Assembly: GCA_010645155.1 (NCBI GenBank)
Contig: CM021322.1
Coordinates: 9,960,334 to 10,024,333, forward strand
Direction: 5' to 3'
From: Tigriopus japonicus
Taxonomy: Eukaryota > Arthropoda > Copepoda > Harpacticoida > Harpacticidae
Length of the DNA: 64,000 nt
Made by a program: the position numbers and the translations under genes. The notes beneath the pieces are model-generated. The model had not been told where the DNA came from, did not search any database, and saw only the letters and a program-made list of their open reading frames with translations. This document shows positions 1-10,055 of the stretch, piece by piece (position 1 is the stretch's first letter; each line of letters starts with the position of its first letter).

Positions 1-521
1 AAACCATGTCGAAACGAGACAAACCATCTTTTGTTGAAACCACCCTACTTGTGCCTATTTTTATCATATTGATACACCAATGTCTATGGATCATAAAATA
101 CATGCTAAACATGAATGCTGATGAAGTTTTCTTGCTTAGAAAGAGGAGATAATAGATTTCCCTGTAGGACCTATATTTTGGACATTTTGATACCGCTTTT
201 TTCTTTACTTATCTTCAATTCGTTATGATTTAGCTTTTTCTTTTGTTGTGTCAATGAATTACTGAACCTTTATTACTTGTGCTTCAGGTTATTTGCCCGA
301 TGTCAAAAGAAGTTGTTTCCATTCTGCTAATCCTGCTTCCGTGTGATGCTAATATCAGCATAATACACAATTTTCCACAAATCAGGGGGGAAAAATTATA
401 TTTTTGGCAATTCATACATTTTCGGTTTTATGGACGAAACAAAGAAAGCATTGCTATCGTTTGTTTCGGCTGGTTTAACACATTTTCACTTTACTTGATT
501 TCATTTCACCATCCTGTATCT
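1..521. other. 3' flank of CNPPD1, no gene seen
   Basis: No gene is recognised here. The stretch lies downstream of the CNPPD1 stop codon (minus strand) and should include its 3' UTR. A minus-strand AATAAA at 269-274 is a plausible polyadenylation signal about 250 bases after the stop. Reading frames in this stretch look like chance. Confidence 0.4.
269..274 (-). promoter_or_regulatory. candidate polyadenylation signal of CNPPD1
   Basis: The plus strand reads TTTATT, which is AATAAA on the minus strand. It lies about 250 bases downstream of the CNPPD1 stop in the right orientation. Position is the only support. Confidence 0.35.
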
Positions 522-3500
522 TTAAAACACCGACCCCCAAAGACCATAGGATTCCACTCCAAAGACCGACAATTTCTGCCAAGGACATTGGCTTTTATCC
601 GGTTCTTTTTCCCTTCCTCCCAAAAGCTTCAATCCCGTGTAAAGATGGATTTGAAAAGATGAAAGCGCTCGCGAAAACGGATCTGGAGGTTCGGCATTGG
701 CCCCATAAGGTTTGAGTAACACGGAAGTTGAGTGGTGGTTCAAATCCGATAGGTTTCCACCGTCCAGAGTCCACGAATGCTGGAACAGCTCTTTATCGTC
801 TTCTTCAATATCATCATCATTATCATCGGAAGCACTATTGCTCTGGCCGTGGGTGGAAGTTGGGTCATCATCGGCGGGGTTTGAATTGAGATTCGCATGA
901 TCGGTTCGCGAGGATTGTGAGGCAAAAGTCGAGGCCACGATCACCGAAGCCTTGAGAACTTCGGTGAGAAGATGAAGTTGGGGCGATTCATCGTCTTCGG
1001 GGGTTGGATCCAAAGACTCACTGAAGTTGAAGGAGGCGGAAGTGGGTGGAGGCGTGACGAGAACCGGAGAGTGGGAGGAGCACAGAGAGGCTTGAAGGGC
1101 AGCGTGTCCCAAAGGAGACTTGTTCAGAAGGCAAACTGTACTCATCATGGTCAGGATACTGGCTGCGTAAGCGCTCGCGCACACTGCCGTAACCTAGAAG
1201 ATGAACATCGAATTTGGTCAAATAAATGTACACATCAAAATTACTGATTGTATTTTCGTCCTTTAAATACTGATGTTAATGCTAGGGTTTTTTCTTCAGC
1301 AAATCGATGTTTTCTACTCACTGAATGTTTTGCTTTAACAGTTTTTAGAAAGAAATTATTAGAAGTGCTTGGAAAAACACCTTAACACAATAATTTATTG
1401 CATGATGTTATTGAATAAGAAATCCAACTGAGAAAAACGCTTTAAATGAAATGACGACTTCATGATATGGTGTCGCATTAAGATATTGATAGCTGGTTAA
1501 AATAAAGTACTAAACCTCAACGATTTCCTCTTAGATTTTATTACATTATAATATGATGAGGTATCAGGTAGTTCAGGTCAGGTAGGTAATATGATGAGAA
1601 GGTATGAAAGGTATCTGATACTGTATGTCTTCAAGAGCATTCATGGGCTCTGTGCTCTGTCCTAACCCAGGATTTGAGATCAGTTGTAAAGATCGTAGAG
1701 GTTTTACGTGTGTTCTGAGAGCACCTCCAAATCTTAAGGAAACTAGGCTAGTACGAACAATGAAGTACTCCTCTCTTCTTTATCAGGCTCCTTCATTGTT
1801 CAACTTGTTGCCTATTTGTCTTCGTCGGGAATATGTAGGAGCTGATCCTCTAACAGCATTTAAGGTAGGATTGGGCAAATTTTTGAATACTATTCCTGAC
1901 CAACCCACTCTTCAAGGGTTGTACAGATCTGCCAACAGTAACTCATTGGTAGATAAAATTTCATATAAACGGTAATCATATTAACTATTTTAATCATTTA
2001 CTCTCTTTACAGGGAATCCCATTCCTTGTAGCAGTAACAAAAAATCCGCCCCCCCCCCCCCCAAAAAAAAAACCAAATATCAAAAGCCGCCTCAATTGCA
2101 TTCTCCCTATTCTTGACGCAAATTTGCAAAAACCCCTCAAACATATTTTCAGTCTTAAAATATAGGAACAACATTTGAGATTATTTCCCTGCAATCGAAA
2201 AAATAAAGAAAAATACAATCTGTACCTTGAGGGTGCATTCGGCAATGATTTCCCACACTTTAGCCATGGGCAAGTGTCGTGTCAAAACAACGAGGTCCGT
2301 ATACGAAGCCCATCCACGTTTGGCCACTTCACGAGTAGCTATGCGGGATTCCACGCTCTCGGCTAATCGTTCAAAATCCGGAGGGTTCACATAGATAGAC
2401 CAATCTAAGGCATCCAACAGAGCAAATTCGAGGTCGTGGAGGTCGCGTTTTTCCATTTTCCCGGCGGTGGCCCATTCTTCTTCAAAGATTTCCTCGGATT
2501 CGCCATCGTCGTACAAGTACTTGGAGGCAACCATCTATAAAGAGAACACGTTCATTAACTATCACTAACAAATAAGAATTTGATTACTAAAAACACTACC
2601 ATGGACACCAGGAAGAGGTCAGTAGCGGAAATACGGTGAAGAAAACCGGGGTTCTTTTGTCGAAGGCGGTCGAGGTAGAGCAAGGCCAGAAGAAGGGCGG
2701 TGGGCGTGGGCGACGTGGCCGAGGTGATCTCGGCCGCCCGTTGGAGGCACAATCGATTCAATCCACCCACTTGGGCGGGATTATCTCGGCCGAATTCCTC
2801 GACACACAATTCAGTGAGAGCTTGGGTAACACGGAAGGCCGCTTCCGTGACATCCTCGGTGTCGTCACTATCGCGTTCCAAGACCACGGCCTTGGAGCCC
2901 AGATATAAGGTCTTGGCAAACCGTGAAGCCAAATCAGCGTGAGAAGGGAATTCCTGTAGAGAGAAAACGTTGGTTAAATTGAGAAGAGACAAGGGTAGGG
3001 AAATCAATATTTTGAATACCGAATACCGGGTGATTCATATGAAACGGGACAGCAAACCATGTTATCGGCCCTAACTATCTTCCGATCTGGGAGGCGACTC
3101 ATCTGCAGCACTAGATAAACCACTAATACCCCTCTAGAGGGGTATTAGAGACATGTAACAGAGAGACTCTTTGGCAACAGATCATGGTGACTCAGAGCTA
3201 GCACTCATGCTTACTGATTTGTGAGTTGGGGTTCGCGCCTCCACAAGGGTTTTTGTTTCAAACGTTTTTCAGTAAATGTTGTTTGTTTTTCTACATTTTT
3301 AGGTATGTTTAGGTTAGGTTTAGGTTAGGCTTGGTTAGGTTAGGTTAAGTTTAAGTTTAGTTCAGATAATCTTTGCTCTTCCTGTCAATATTTTGTCCAT
3401 ATCTATGACGGTATGACTCAACTCTCAGATCGGAAGACATTCAGGGGCCATACAAACCATGTCCGTAACATTGATATGGTTGATCTCATCAAAAATGTAC

Positions 3501-5717
3501 ACTCCTCAAAAGACGCGACAGATAAGAATTGCTAAGAAGCAAGTGTTTTTCATACTTCTTAAGTCGCTTTATTTTGGATTTTAGCCAAATTGGGAGGGAA
3601 AGAAAACGATGTCGGAGTGGCTTTAATATTGGACTAGGGGGAAATTGCTTTTTACTACTTTTCAAGCCAAGTGTTTGGCCAATCATACGCAATGAAGGTG
3701 AGTTTCATATAAGATTTCGATTACGAATTTGAGATGATACAGCTAGTTGTACCGTTTCTTATGTAACATCCGGTAGTTTGTAAATCTTATCTAATTAATG
3801 TTTTGAATTGATTGAAGTGACGCGGGATCGGCAAAGAGTTTGTAGCTTAATCCCATAAACATTGATCCAGAGGGATCATGGACCAAACAAACAGATGAAT
3901 CATTGGCAAATGAACCCACAATATCGTATTCTCCCATGGCTCTTGACCGACTACTGTTTTCAACAGGTTTGGTAAAATATTTTTGATTTCTTTAGATTTA
4001 TATAGTCAAAGCCGTCATAAAAATAATTATCAAATGACCATTTTGTAAATGGGAGTCCCATGATTTAAGAATGACAGTCGAAACAAACCACGAATTGCAC
4101 ATTTACTCGTGAACAGTATCTTTATGCCCCGGGGTAAGGCTAATATGAAATAGCCTTGTTTCTAGTTCAAATTGATCACAAAGAAAAAATCCGAAAAACG
4201 CTGATTGTTCAATGTAATGCACACACGAGCACTTTTTAGAGCTCGTTGATATCTGGATGATGACAGTTAGATTATCAAGGTTAACATTTTTGGGGTGAAC
4301 TAAGGTCACTCAGACTCAACAAAAAATACACGCTTCTGCACTATGCTTATTTTACGGTTGGAGGATTAGATTTTAGTTCTACAGACCACATATGTTCCGC
4401 GAGTTCACATGAGTACGTTGTAATTTGACCTTGCTTCCATCGTGGGCAGGAAGATTTTTGATAAAACCATTTTTTTTAGAAACACGAACAGAAATCACGA
4501 ATTCGTAGCCTTTTCGCGCAATATCTCTCTTTATTACAATGTGTCTTTGAATCAGCTTATGAAGTGCATTTTGGACTTTAAGAAAGGGAGATGGTTGTAG
4601 CGCTTAACGCGCGATCAAGCTATGCTCGGGTTCATAGGTTCGATCCCCCTCCCCGGAGTCTAGTGAATACTCGCCTCGAACGACGCTCGCGCTTCACAAT
4701 AATGTCTTTATTGTATTGTATACATTTGCGACGCGAGTCATTGGCTACATGGCGGGCGTAGAAAATCGTCGTTTGTCCTTTCTGTTTTTTCATGGGTATG
4801 AAAAACCTCTAATCTTTGGTCGCATTGCACGCAAACGCACTATTTTACTTTTTGTTTAAGGGCAGTCTTTCCGGTTCTTCTATCCCTATAGGATGGAACC
4901 TTTTGTTGGTGCACAGATCGATGTGTCCTAGGTTAAAATGTCTTTATATTCAGACTTTACAGTTGTATCGTATCTATGAGAAACAATCTCGCAATAACGA
5001 TTATTATTATTATAAAAAAAGAGCGAAAAAACGGATAATCATAGTTCGTCCAAATCAGACGGCACACTGATAAGTAAGGGGGCAATCAAAATGGCCAAAA
5101 CTGGATCCGAGCTCTAGTCATAAACCATAGAGCAATTAATCTCTAACAGAAGGCGTCCACCGCAAATTAAGATCAGCAAATCTTTCATCAAGACGTTCTA
5201 TCACATTATGAACCACTTCACTCCATTGAGCTGAGCTGCCACGGCTTCATCTCTCTCTCACCTGATACATCTCCTCTTCCTCCTCCTCCTCTTCTTCTTG
5301 GTCTGGCTCTTCAGCATCCTCATCCTGAGGATCGTTCAAATCGTCATCCTCCTCTTCATCCTCGGGAGCCTCGGAATCCGTCGTTTCCGTGGACCAATCC
5401 GAATCATCCTCCTCTGGTTTCTCGCGCTTGTCCAAAGAAGCCCGATCCGTGGTATCCGAGTTGTCCTGGCGCAAATCGTGGATCCATCCCGCTCGATCGA
5501 CTCCGCTGACTTTGTCGAGAGGACCGGGCGGGTCGCCTAAATGAGGATGAGCCCGCATCGCGAACAAGAGATGCTCCGGGGGCTGAAAATGCGGGCGAGG
5601 CACGGCCAAGCCAACGGACGAACCGCCGCCTCGAGACGAAGGCGGGTGTCTTTGGATTCGCGTGGAGGTAATCGGCGGGACGACACGCTCACGACAATCA
5701 CGAACGCGCATAGACAT
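522..5717 (-). CDS. CNPPD1-like cyclin-domain membrane protein, four coding exons
   Basis: Orthologue of CNPPD1 (cyclin Pas1/PHO80 domain-containing protein 1), a poorly understood cyclin-fold protein with a C-terminal hydrophobic segment. Coding exons on the minus strand are 5717-5262, 2953-2600, 2534-2226 and 1193-522. All junctions are GT-AG and phase 0, giving about 596 residues. Exons 2 and 3 carry the cyclin-like domain: an ALLYLDRLR-type helix, then SATDLFLVSM joined to MVASKYLYDDGE, a signature shared with human CNPPD1. Exon 4 opens with an Ala/Ser/Met-rich hydrophobic helix (about residues 375-398), as in the human protein, followed by a Ser/Asp-rich tail. Exon 1 is unlike human: about 150 residues ending in a long Glu/Asp run. 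Human CNPPD1 is about 410 residues, so this copy is extended at both ends. The ATG at 5717 was chosen as the first in frame, but true translation could start further in or in an unseen upstream exon. Confidence 0.85.
1194..2225 (-). other. CNPPD1 intron 3
   Basis: Intron between CNPPD1 exons 3 and 4. It has a GTACAG donor after ECTLK and a TTCTAG acceptor before the membrane helix. It holds a LINE 3'-end fragment (described separately). The remainder is AT-rich with no recognised feature. Confidence 0.75.
1590..2070 (+). mobile_element. 5'-truncated non-LTR retrotransposon (LINE) tail, copy 1
   Basis: The plus strand encodes the end of a reverse-transcriptase ORF. A stretch reading RYERYLILYVFKSIHGL at about 1600-1650 continues, after a frameshift near 1655, into CPNPGFEI, RAPPNLKETRLVRT, APSLFNLLPICLR and KFLNTIPDQPTLQGLYRS, and stops at about 1975. 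These are the conserved closing motifs of LINE polymerases common in crustaceans. The 3' UTR runs about 70 bases to AATCCG followed by a poly-C tract and poly-A (about 2045-2072). The element lies inside an intron and is frameshifted, so it is inactive. The same 3' end recurs at 27232-27440. Confidence 0.8.
3043..3470. mobile_element. MITE-like element with TTAGG core (~430 bp)
   Basis: Imperfect terminal inverted repeats of about 65-70 bases bound this stretch. The left arm contains TCTTCCGATCTGGGAG (about 3078-3093) and the right arm contains its inverse (about 3420-3436), followed in both by a GACTCAT or GAGTCAT block. Near 3299-3358 lies a run of TTAGG/TTTAGG/TTAAG units resembling the arthropod telomere repeat. 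No transposase ORF is present. Exact ends and target duplication could not be fixed. Confidence 0.6.
3299..3358 (+). repeat. interstitial TTAGG-like repeat
   Basis: A degenerate tandem run of GTTAGGTTTAGG-type units inside the MITE-like element. TTAGG is the canonical arthropod telomere repeat. Here it is internal to a transposon rather than at a chromosome end. Confidence 0.7.
4591..4660 (+). repeat. tRNA-like SINE head or tRNA pseudogene
   Basis: A degenerate A box (TAGCGCTTAACG, 4598-4609) is followed about 28 bases later by a near-perfect B box (GGTTCGATCCC, 4637-4647). This is the internal RNA polymerase III promoter layout of a tRNA. The cloverleaf does not pair cleanly, so a tRNA-derived SINE or tRNA relic is more likely than a working tRNA. 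Confidence 0.45.
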
Positions 5718-7578
5718 ACACGCCTACTTTCACGGGTTTCCGCTTTCGTTGGGGAACACTTTAACGAGGCTGGGAGATTATCGTAACAATAGGGATGCTT
5801 TTGAGATTGAGGGGGACCGGGAAAAAGCTCGAGGGTTGATTCGGTTAGAAAAGAAAAATACGAGCTTGTGCGGTTGTGACCATTTGAACTTAAAACATGC
5901 GGCTTGAATCGGGACTTTCTTAAACGAGAAATTGAAAAAAGATCATTTTGAAAATTTAAGTCTATGCAATTAATTACTGTTGAAGTCGAGATAATTATGG
6001 ATGTCATCAATTTCATTTTAAATGACATTGGCGCAAGTTTTTCAATGTTCAAAAAGGTTTTAGATCCAAGTGTGACATAATTTGCCCGATTAACAACTCT
6101 CCAGGGGAAAATAAAAAAATAGTTTCATGAACTGATTGGGCACGGGAAATCGCAATGCTTTTTGGGAAGTAAAAAATCTACAACAACGAAGAAGTAAAGT
6201 GATACGTTTGGCCTAAATCAATGCATGGTACGTCTATCAGTATTAATAATGCATCCCAAAATGTTTTAGGCAACTAATATCTTTCAAATTATGGCTGCAT
6301 GGCTATAAGGCTAATATTATGGCTCAAAGTTACCTTATTTTTCCAGCTATGTAAAGGATTCCCAATTTCTGCTTACTTGAGTTTAAGGGGGTCATAGAAA
6401 ATGCTCAAAGAGTGAATTTATTGTAGGAAAGGACAGAGAGAAAAAAAACTCGAACTTAAAAAACCTCGAGCCGGCTCATCCCTAGTAAGTGCGTTTCAAG
6501 TCGCGCGTTTATCTTAACAGTGAGCCTGACTAAAATTTGGATCTTGTACCAGAAAATACTTTTGATAAATGCCAAGAGAGATTTCTAATTCATAAAAACA
6601 AGGAGTGAATATCTGTTTATACACATGGTTAAGCGATTAAAATTAGTTAGAACACTCCTTTGTTTAGACAGTTGAAACTGTTCCGATAAGATCTTTTCAG
6701 AAAAAACATGACCATTTCAAAATGCCAGATTATACAAAATACAGCACAAATATTGCCAGCTTGGCAGCCCTCTCTATGGTGTTTTCAGGGTGGTGCAAGA
6801 AGTGAGTCAGACCAGGACTCAGATGTACTGATGGTAATCGAGTTCATTTTGAAAACGTAACTCGATGGTTCGACTCGGTTTTAGGGTCCTTCGTGCAACT
6901 CGAAGAAGTTCGATGCGAAGCCGCTGATTATCAGTGATGCTAAATTTTCAAAATTTTATCATTTTGTTTCTTTTATTCAAGTTACGAATTGGAGGGGTTT
7001 TGTCGATCACAAGAGCTCGTTGAATGAAGAAAAAGTCCCCTTCTAAATTTTGACAAATATATCAGGGGCCCAAATATTACCGTTTCAAACCATTAAACGG
7101 ATTTGACTCATTCATCAAATGCAAATAGACTGTAACGGGCATCGCTGGCAGTTCAGGGTAGCTCTGAAACTGAGGTGTCAAGATCTACAATTTAATTTCG
7201 AAAACATTGAGTTTAGTAATCTGACACTTATGGATAGCGGCAAATTAGAGAAACACTTTTTAATCACTTGTAGGAAAGAATTTGACCCATCAAATATTGC
7301 TTAAGATATACCCATTACCCAATTGCTAATATTTTCGAGGCAGTCACATTCCAGCCTGTGTTATTATGATTCTTTTAACCGGAAAAAGCGGGGAACGCAT
7401 CACTCCATCGCAGTGAGTAGAACGTACTACACAGAAGAGCCTCTTCCTCGGCCAACTAACCAACTACTAAATAATCCAAAGTCAGGGGTGAGGGTGAAGT
7501 AAATCCACGGACGGATGGACGGACTGTTTGTTGACCACCGTCACTAGTGTGCCTTCACAAAGATTAGAAAGTATCCAT
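5718..7578. other. intergenic, upstream of CNPPD1
   Basis: No gene is recognised. The first 250 bases are fairly GC-rich and probably contain the CNPPD1 promoter and 5' UTR. The rest is AT-rich with short degenerate repeats: a CTCGAGCCGGCTCATCCCTA end-like sequence at about 6464-6483 and a repeat at about 6815-6910 that recurs inverted near 11470-11570. Confidence 0.5.
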
Positions 7579-7830
7579 GAAAACCTCTCTAATCGTTAAT
7601 CACCGATGTCAAAGATGCGTGACGTCACACCTCTCAGGTTAAATTTAGGTTAAGTTAGGTTTGAATGAAGTTAAAGTAGGTTTAAATTAGGTTAGGTTAG
7701 GTTTAAGTTAGGTTAGGTTAGGTTTAGTTAGGTTAGGTTAGGTTTAAGTATGGTTAGGTTAGGTTTAAATTTGGTCAAATGTGACGTCACTTATCTTTGA
7801 CATCGGTGATTACCGGTTACAGAAAACCTC
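7579..7830. mobile_element. 234-bp MITE with TTAGG core and 9-bp target duplications
   Basis: An exact 9-base direct repeat GAAAACCTC flanks the element at 7579-7587 and 7822-7830. Immediately inside are terminal inverted repeats of about 41 bases (7588-7628 and 7781-7821) matching at about 36 positions and sharing ATCACCGATGTCAAAGAT and GTGACGTCACA. The interior (about 7636-7775) is almost entirely TTAGG/TTTAGG/TTAAG repeats. Nine-base duplications with long TIRs suggest the Mutator (MULE) superfamily, but no transposase is present, so the family is inferred. Confidence 0.85.
7636..7775 (+). repeat. interstitial TTAGG-like array
   Basis: About 140 bases of degenerate TTAGGTTAGG and TTTAGG units, with interspersed AAGTTAGG and AAATTAGG, fill the interior of the 234-bp MITE. 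This is the arthropod telomere motif and lies on the plus strand, as in the element near 3.3 kb. Confidence 0.85.
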
Positions 7831-7887
7831 CTCATCCCCACGATTCTGAGCCCATTCACCGACCAAGACAGACCAGAAATAGGATGA

Positions 7888-8145
7888 TCATGATGAGGCA
7901 CACGGAACGAGATCATCCTGTTGGTCAAATCTGAAAAACGTGTGGGTGACATACCTCAACCAATCCAGCAACCTTTTTTTGAGGACATTCGTTCCTACTA
8001 CAACCAAGACAAACGAGACTTGCCTCATCTCCTTAGAAGAGCCTCTCTCAATGATGATTTCGAACGTTGGCCCCTGCAAGAAGACGTCTTGGCCAATTCT
8101 TAGGCCCTTACTCATCTGGTCGTGTATGGATTTTGCCAAATTCAA
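7888..8145 (-). other. unidentified open stretch, minus strand
   Basis: An open minus-strand reading frame of about 85 codons without an ATG start, of ordinary composition. It contains DVFLQGPTFEIIIERG and VLVVVGTNVLKKRLLDW, followed by a GTATGT donor-like site. It lies beside the ~30-bp repeat array whose minus strand also reads as short protein repeats. It may be a decayed exon of a lost gene. No family was recognised. Confidence 0.25.
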
Positions 8146-8287
8146 ATAATCTTAGTACACGTTCTCTCAAATGCAAACAAACTATCTTGGTAGATGTATT
8201 TCTTAAATAGAACCAAACCATCCTGGTACCCCTTTTACGGGTTTTTTCCTCAAATGAAAATCATATTGGTTCACGTTTTTTTTTTCA

Positions 8288-9561
8288 ATTCACCTTACTG
8301 AAAAAATCATGTCAAGTCTGCTGAGAAATTCCCAAACACTACGATAGATAATTCTGACCCAGAGAACCAAATGGAACAACTTTTACCTACTGCGTTTTTC
8401 AATATCAGGTCTAGATTAAAACCTAAAAACCTACAAAATTAACACCGCTTTGCAAAACTAGTCAACACTTTTTCAGAGCAGCCCAAGATACCTTTTGAAT
8501 TGAATTTAATTGAAAATAAGTCGATCAGTTGGCAAGTTATTTAAGTTGTGTTAAGTCGAGTTATCGTTCCCAGTAAATAAAAACTCGAACTCCCAGAAAC
8601 ATAATATATATTCTCGATTTTATCGAACAGATTGAAAATTGTTCATTTTGGCTTTTTTGTCATGATTGGTCAAAATCACAATTAATGTTACTTAAATCAT
8701 ACAAAAAATACACATTTTTGAAAAAAAAACTGATTATCTTGATTTCATTAGACACTCATTTGAAAATTTGAGGAAATCTACTGAACAGATATGCCTGTGG
8801 ATTTCATGCAAAAGTGATATTTCTTGGAGAATCATTCTCAATTTGGACCAAAAGCGAATTTTTAAAATCCTTCAGAATTTCACTGAATTTGTATTGACAA
8901 CGTGCCTACATGTCCTTTTTATTTGGTTCAAAAGTCCATATTAAAGAAAGTGTATTTCAAGTGTGTTTTAGGTAACAACATATCATTTTGACCTGGGGTG
9001 ATAAAACTTCCAAGAATGAAGATTTTTTTTTATTGTTGGTGCTAGGGTCGGAGGGTTGAGCCTCGCCCGGCCAGCGAGGCCAGCCATCACATCGTCCAAA
9101 TCATTTCCGATAGGCAATTTCATGTCCGGTATCAGAATGGTTCTCAGTCTGTGGGTGTGGATTAACGTCTAAAAGTTTCCCTGGGAAAGGTCAGGTTTGA
9201 GAAAGATCGGAATTCTTGATATATTTTACAAGATTGAAAATCTACATCATTTTCATAAGTATTTGAGTTTTCATGTACCCCGGAACGATTTTTCGCTTTT
9301 TGAAGTAAAAAATGGGACAGTGAAACTTGAAAAGCTGAGCAATTAAATATGTATCTTAGGCAGATCTCAAAATGTACTAACTAAATTTTACAAAAAATGA
9401 TAATTTAGTAGGGTTTTGGTGTTCAACATTTAATCTAGACCTGATATTGAAACACGCAGTAAATAACAGTTATTCCTCTTGGTTTCCTCGGTCAGAAACA
9501 TTTCTCATAGTGTTTGGGAATTTCCAAATCAACTTCATATTATATTTTCAGTGCCGTGAAT
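8288..9561. mobile_element. ~1.27-kb non-autonomous element with ~150-bp inverted repeats
   Basis: The left arm (about 8288-8440) and right arm (about 9400-9561) are inverted copies. They share blocks such as AAATTCCCAAACACTA, TTTCTGACC or ATTCTGACC, TTTCAATATCAGGTCTAGAT and an outer ATTCAC/GTGAAT. The interior is AT-rich and has no transposase ORF. No clear target-site duplication could be identified, so the superfamily is unknown. It is inserted in the 30-bp minisatellite. Confidence 0.7.
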
Positions 9562-9579
9562 CGGAAGCAACCCATCTTG

Positions 9580-10007
9580 GTACACACTAGAGCTGTGTAT
9601 CGGATTCGTTCGGATTGACGGAAGAATTTTCGGATTCGGATTCGTTCAGATAGAGCATCAAATTTTCGGATTCGCATTCGTTCGGAGTGAGCATCGAATT
9701 TTCGGGTTCGGATTTAGCGGCAAATTTTCGGATTCGGATTCGTTCGAAATGAGAGGCAAAATTTCGGGTTCGGATTGAGCGCGGATTTATTCGGATTGAG
9801 CGGCAAATTTTCGGATTCGGATTCGTTTGGATTGAGCGGCAAATTTTCGGATTCGGATTCGTTTGGATTGAGCGGCAAATTTTCGGATTCGGATTCGTTT
9901 GGATTGAGCGGCAAATTTTCGGATTCGGATTCGTTTTGACTATGAAAATTCAGTTCGGATTGGATTTGGAGGACCTTCCAGATCCAATGCACAGCTCTAG
10001 TACACAC
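9580..10007. mobile_element. hAT-type MITE with exact 8-bp target duplication
   Basis: The 8-base repeat GTACACAC flanks the element exactly (9580-9587 and 10000-10007). The element itself, 9588-9999 (412 bp), begins TAGAGCTGTGTATCGGAT and ends with the near-inverse (TAGAGCTGTGCATTGGAT on the other strand), 16 of 18 matching. Eight-base duplications with TAGAGCTGTG ends fit the hAT superfamily. The interior is a tandem array with a 36-base unit. The array gives an open minus-strand frame of NESESENLPLNP repeats, which is not a gene. Confidence 0.9.
9793..9936 (+). repeat. 36-bp tandem repeat, four identical copies
   Basis: Four head-to-tail copies of a 36-base unit starting GGATTGAGCGGCAAATTTTC lie at 9793-9828, 9829-9864, 9865-9900 and 9901-9936. 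Degenerate relatives extend back to about 9605. The array is inside the hAT-type MITE. Confidence 0.9.
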
Positions 10008-10055
10008 TTTTTTTCAAATAGAAATCATTTTGGTGCACGTCTTTCCAAATAAAAA

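Larger units (their letters stand above)
2954..5261 (-). other. CNPPD1 intron 1 (2.3 kb)
   Basis: Intron between the acidic first exon (donor CAG|GTGAGA) and the cyclin-domain exon (acceptor CTCTACAG|GAATTC). It contains a TTAGG-bearing inverted-repeat element (3043-3470) and a tRNA-like SINE head (4591-4660). No further exon was recognised. Confidence 0.7.

Noticed and set aside
3299..3358. True telomere or chromosome end
   Set aside because: The TTAGG runs are short, degenerate and bounded by inverted repeats and unique genes on both sides, so they are interstitial.
9714..10007. Repetitive ORF of NESESENLPLNP units on the minus strand
   Set aside because: It is the translation of the 36-bp tandem array inside a hAT-type MITE and ends in the target duplication, so it is not a gene.
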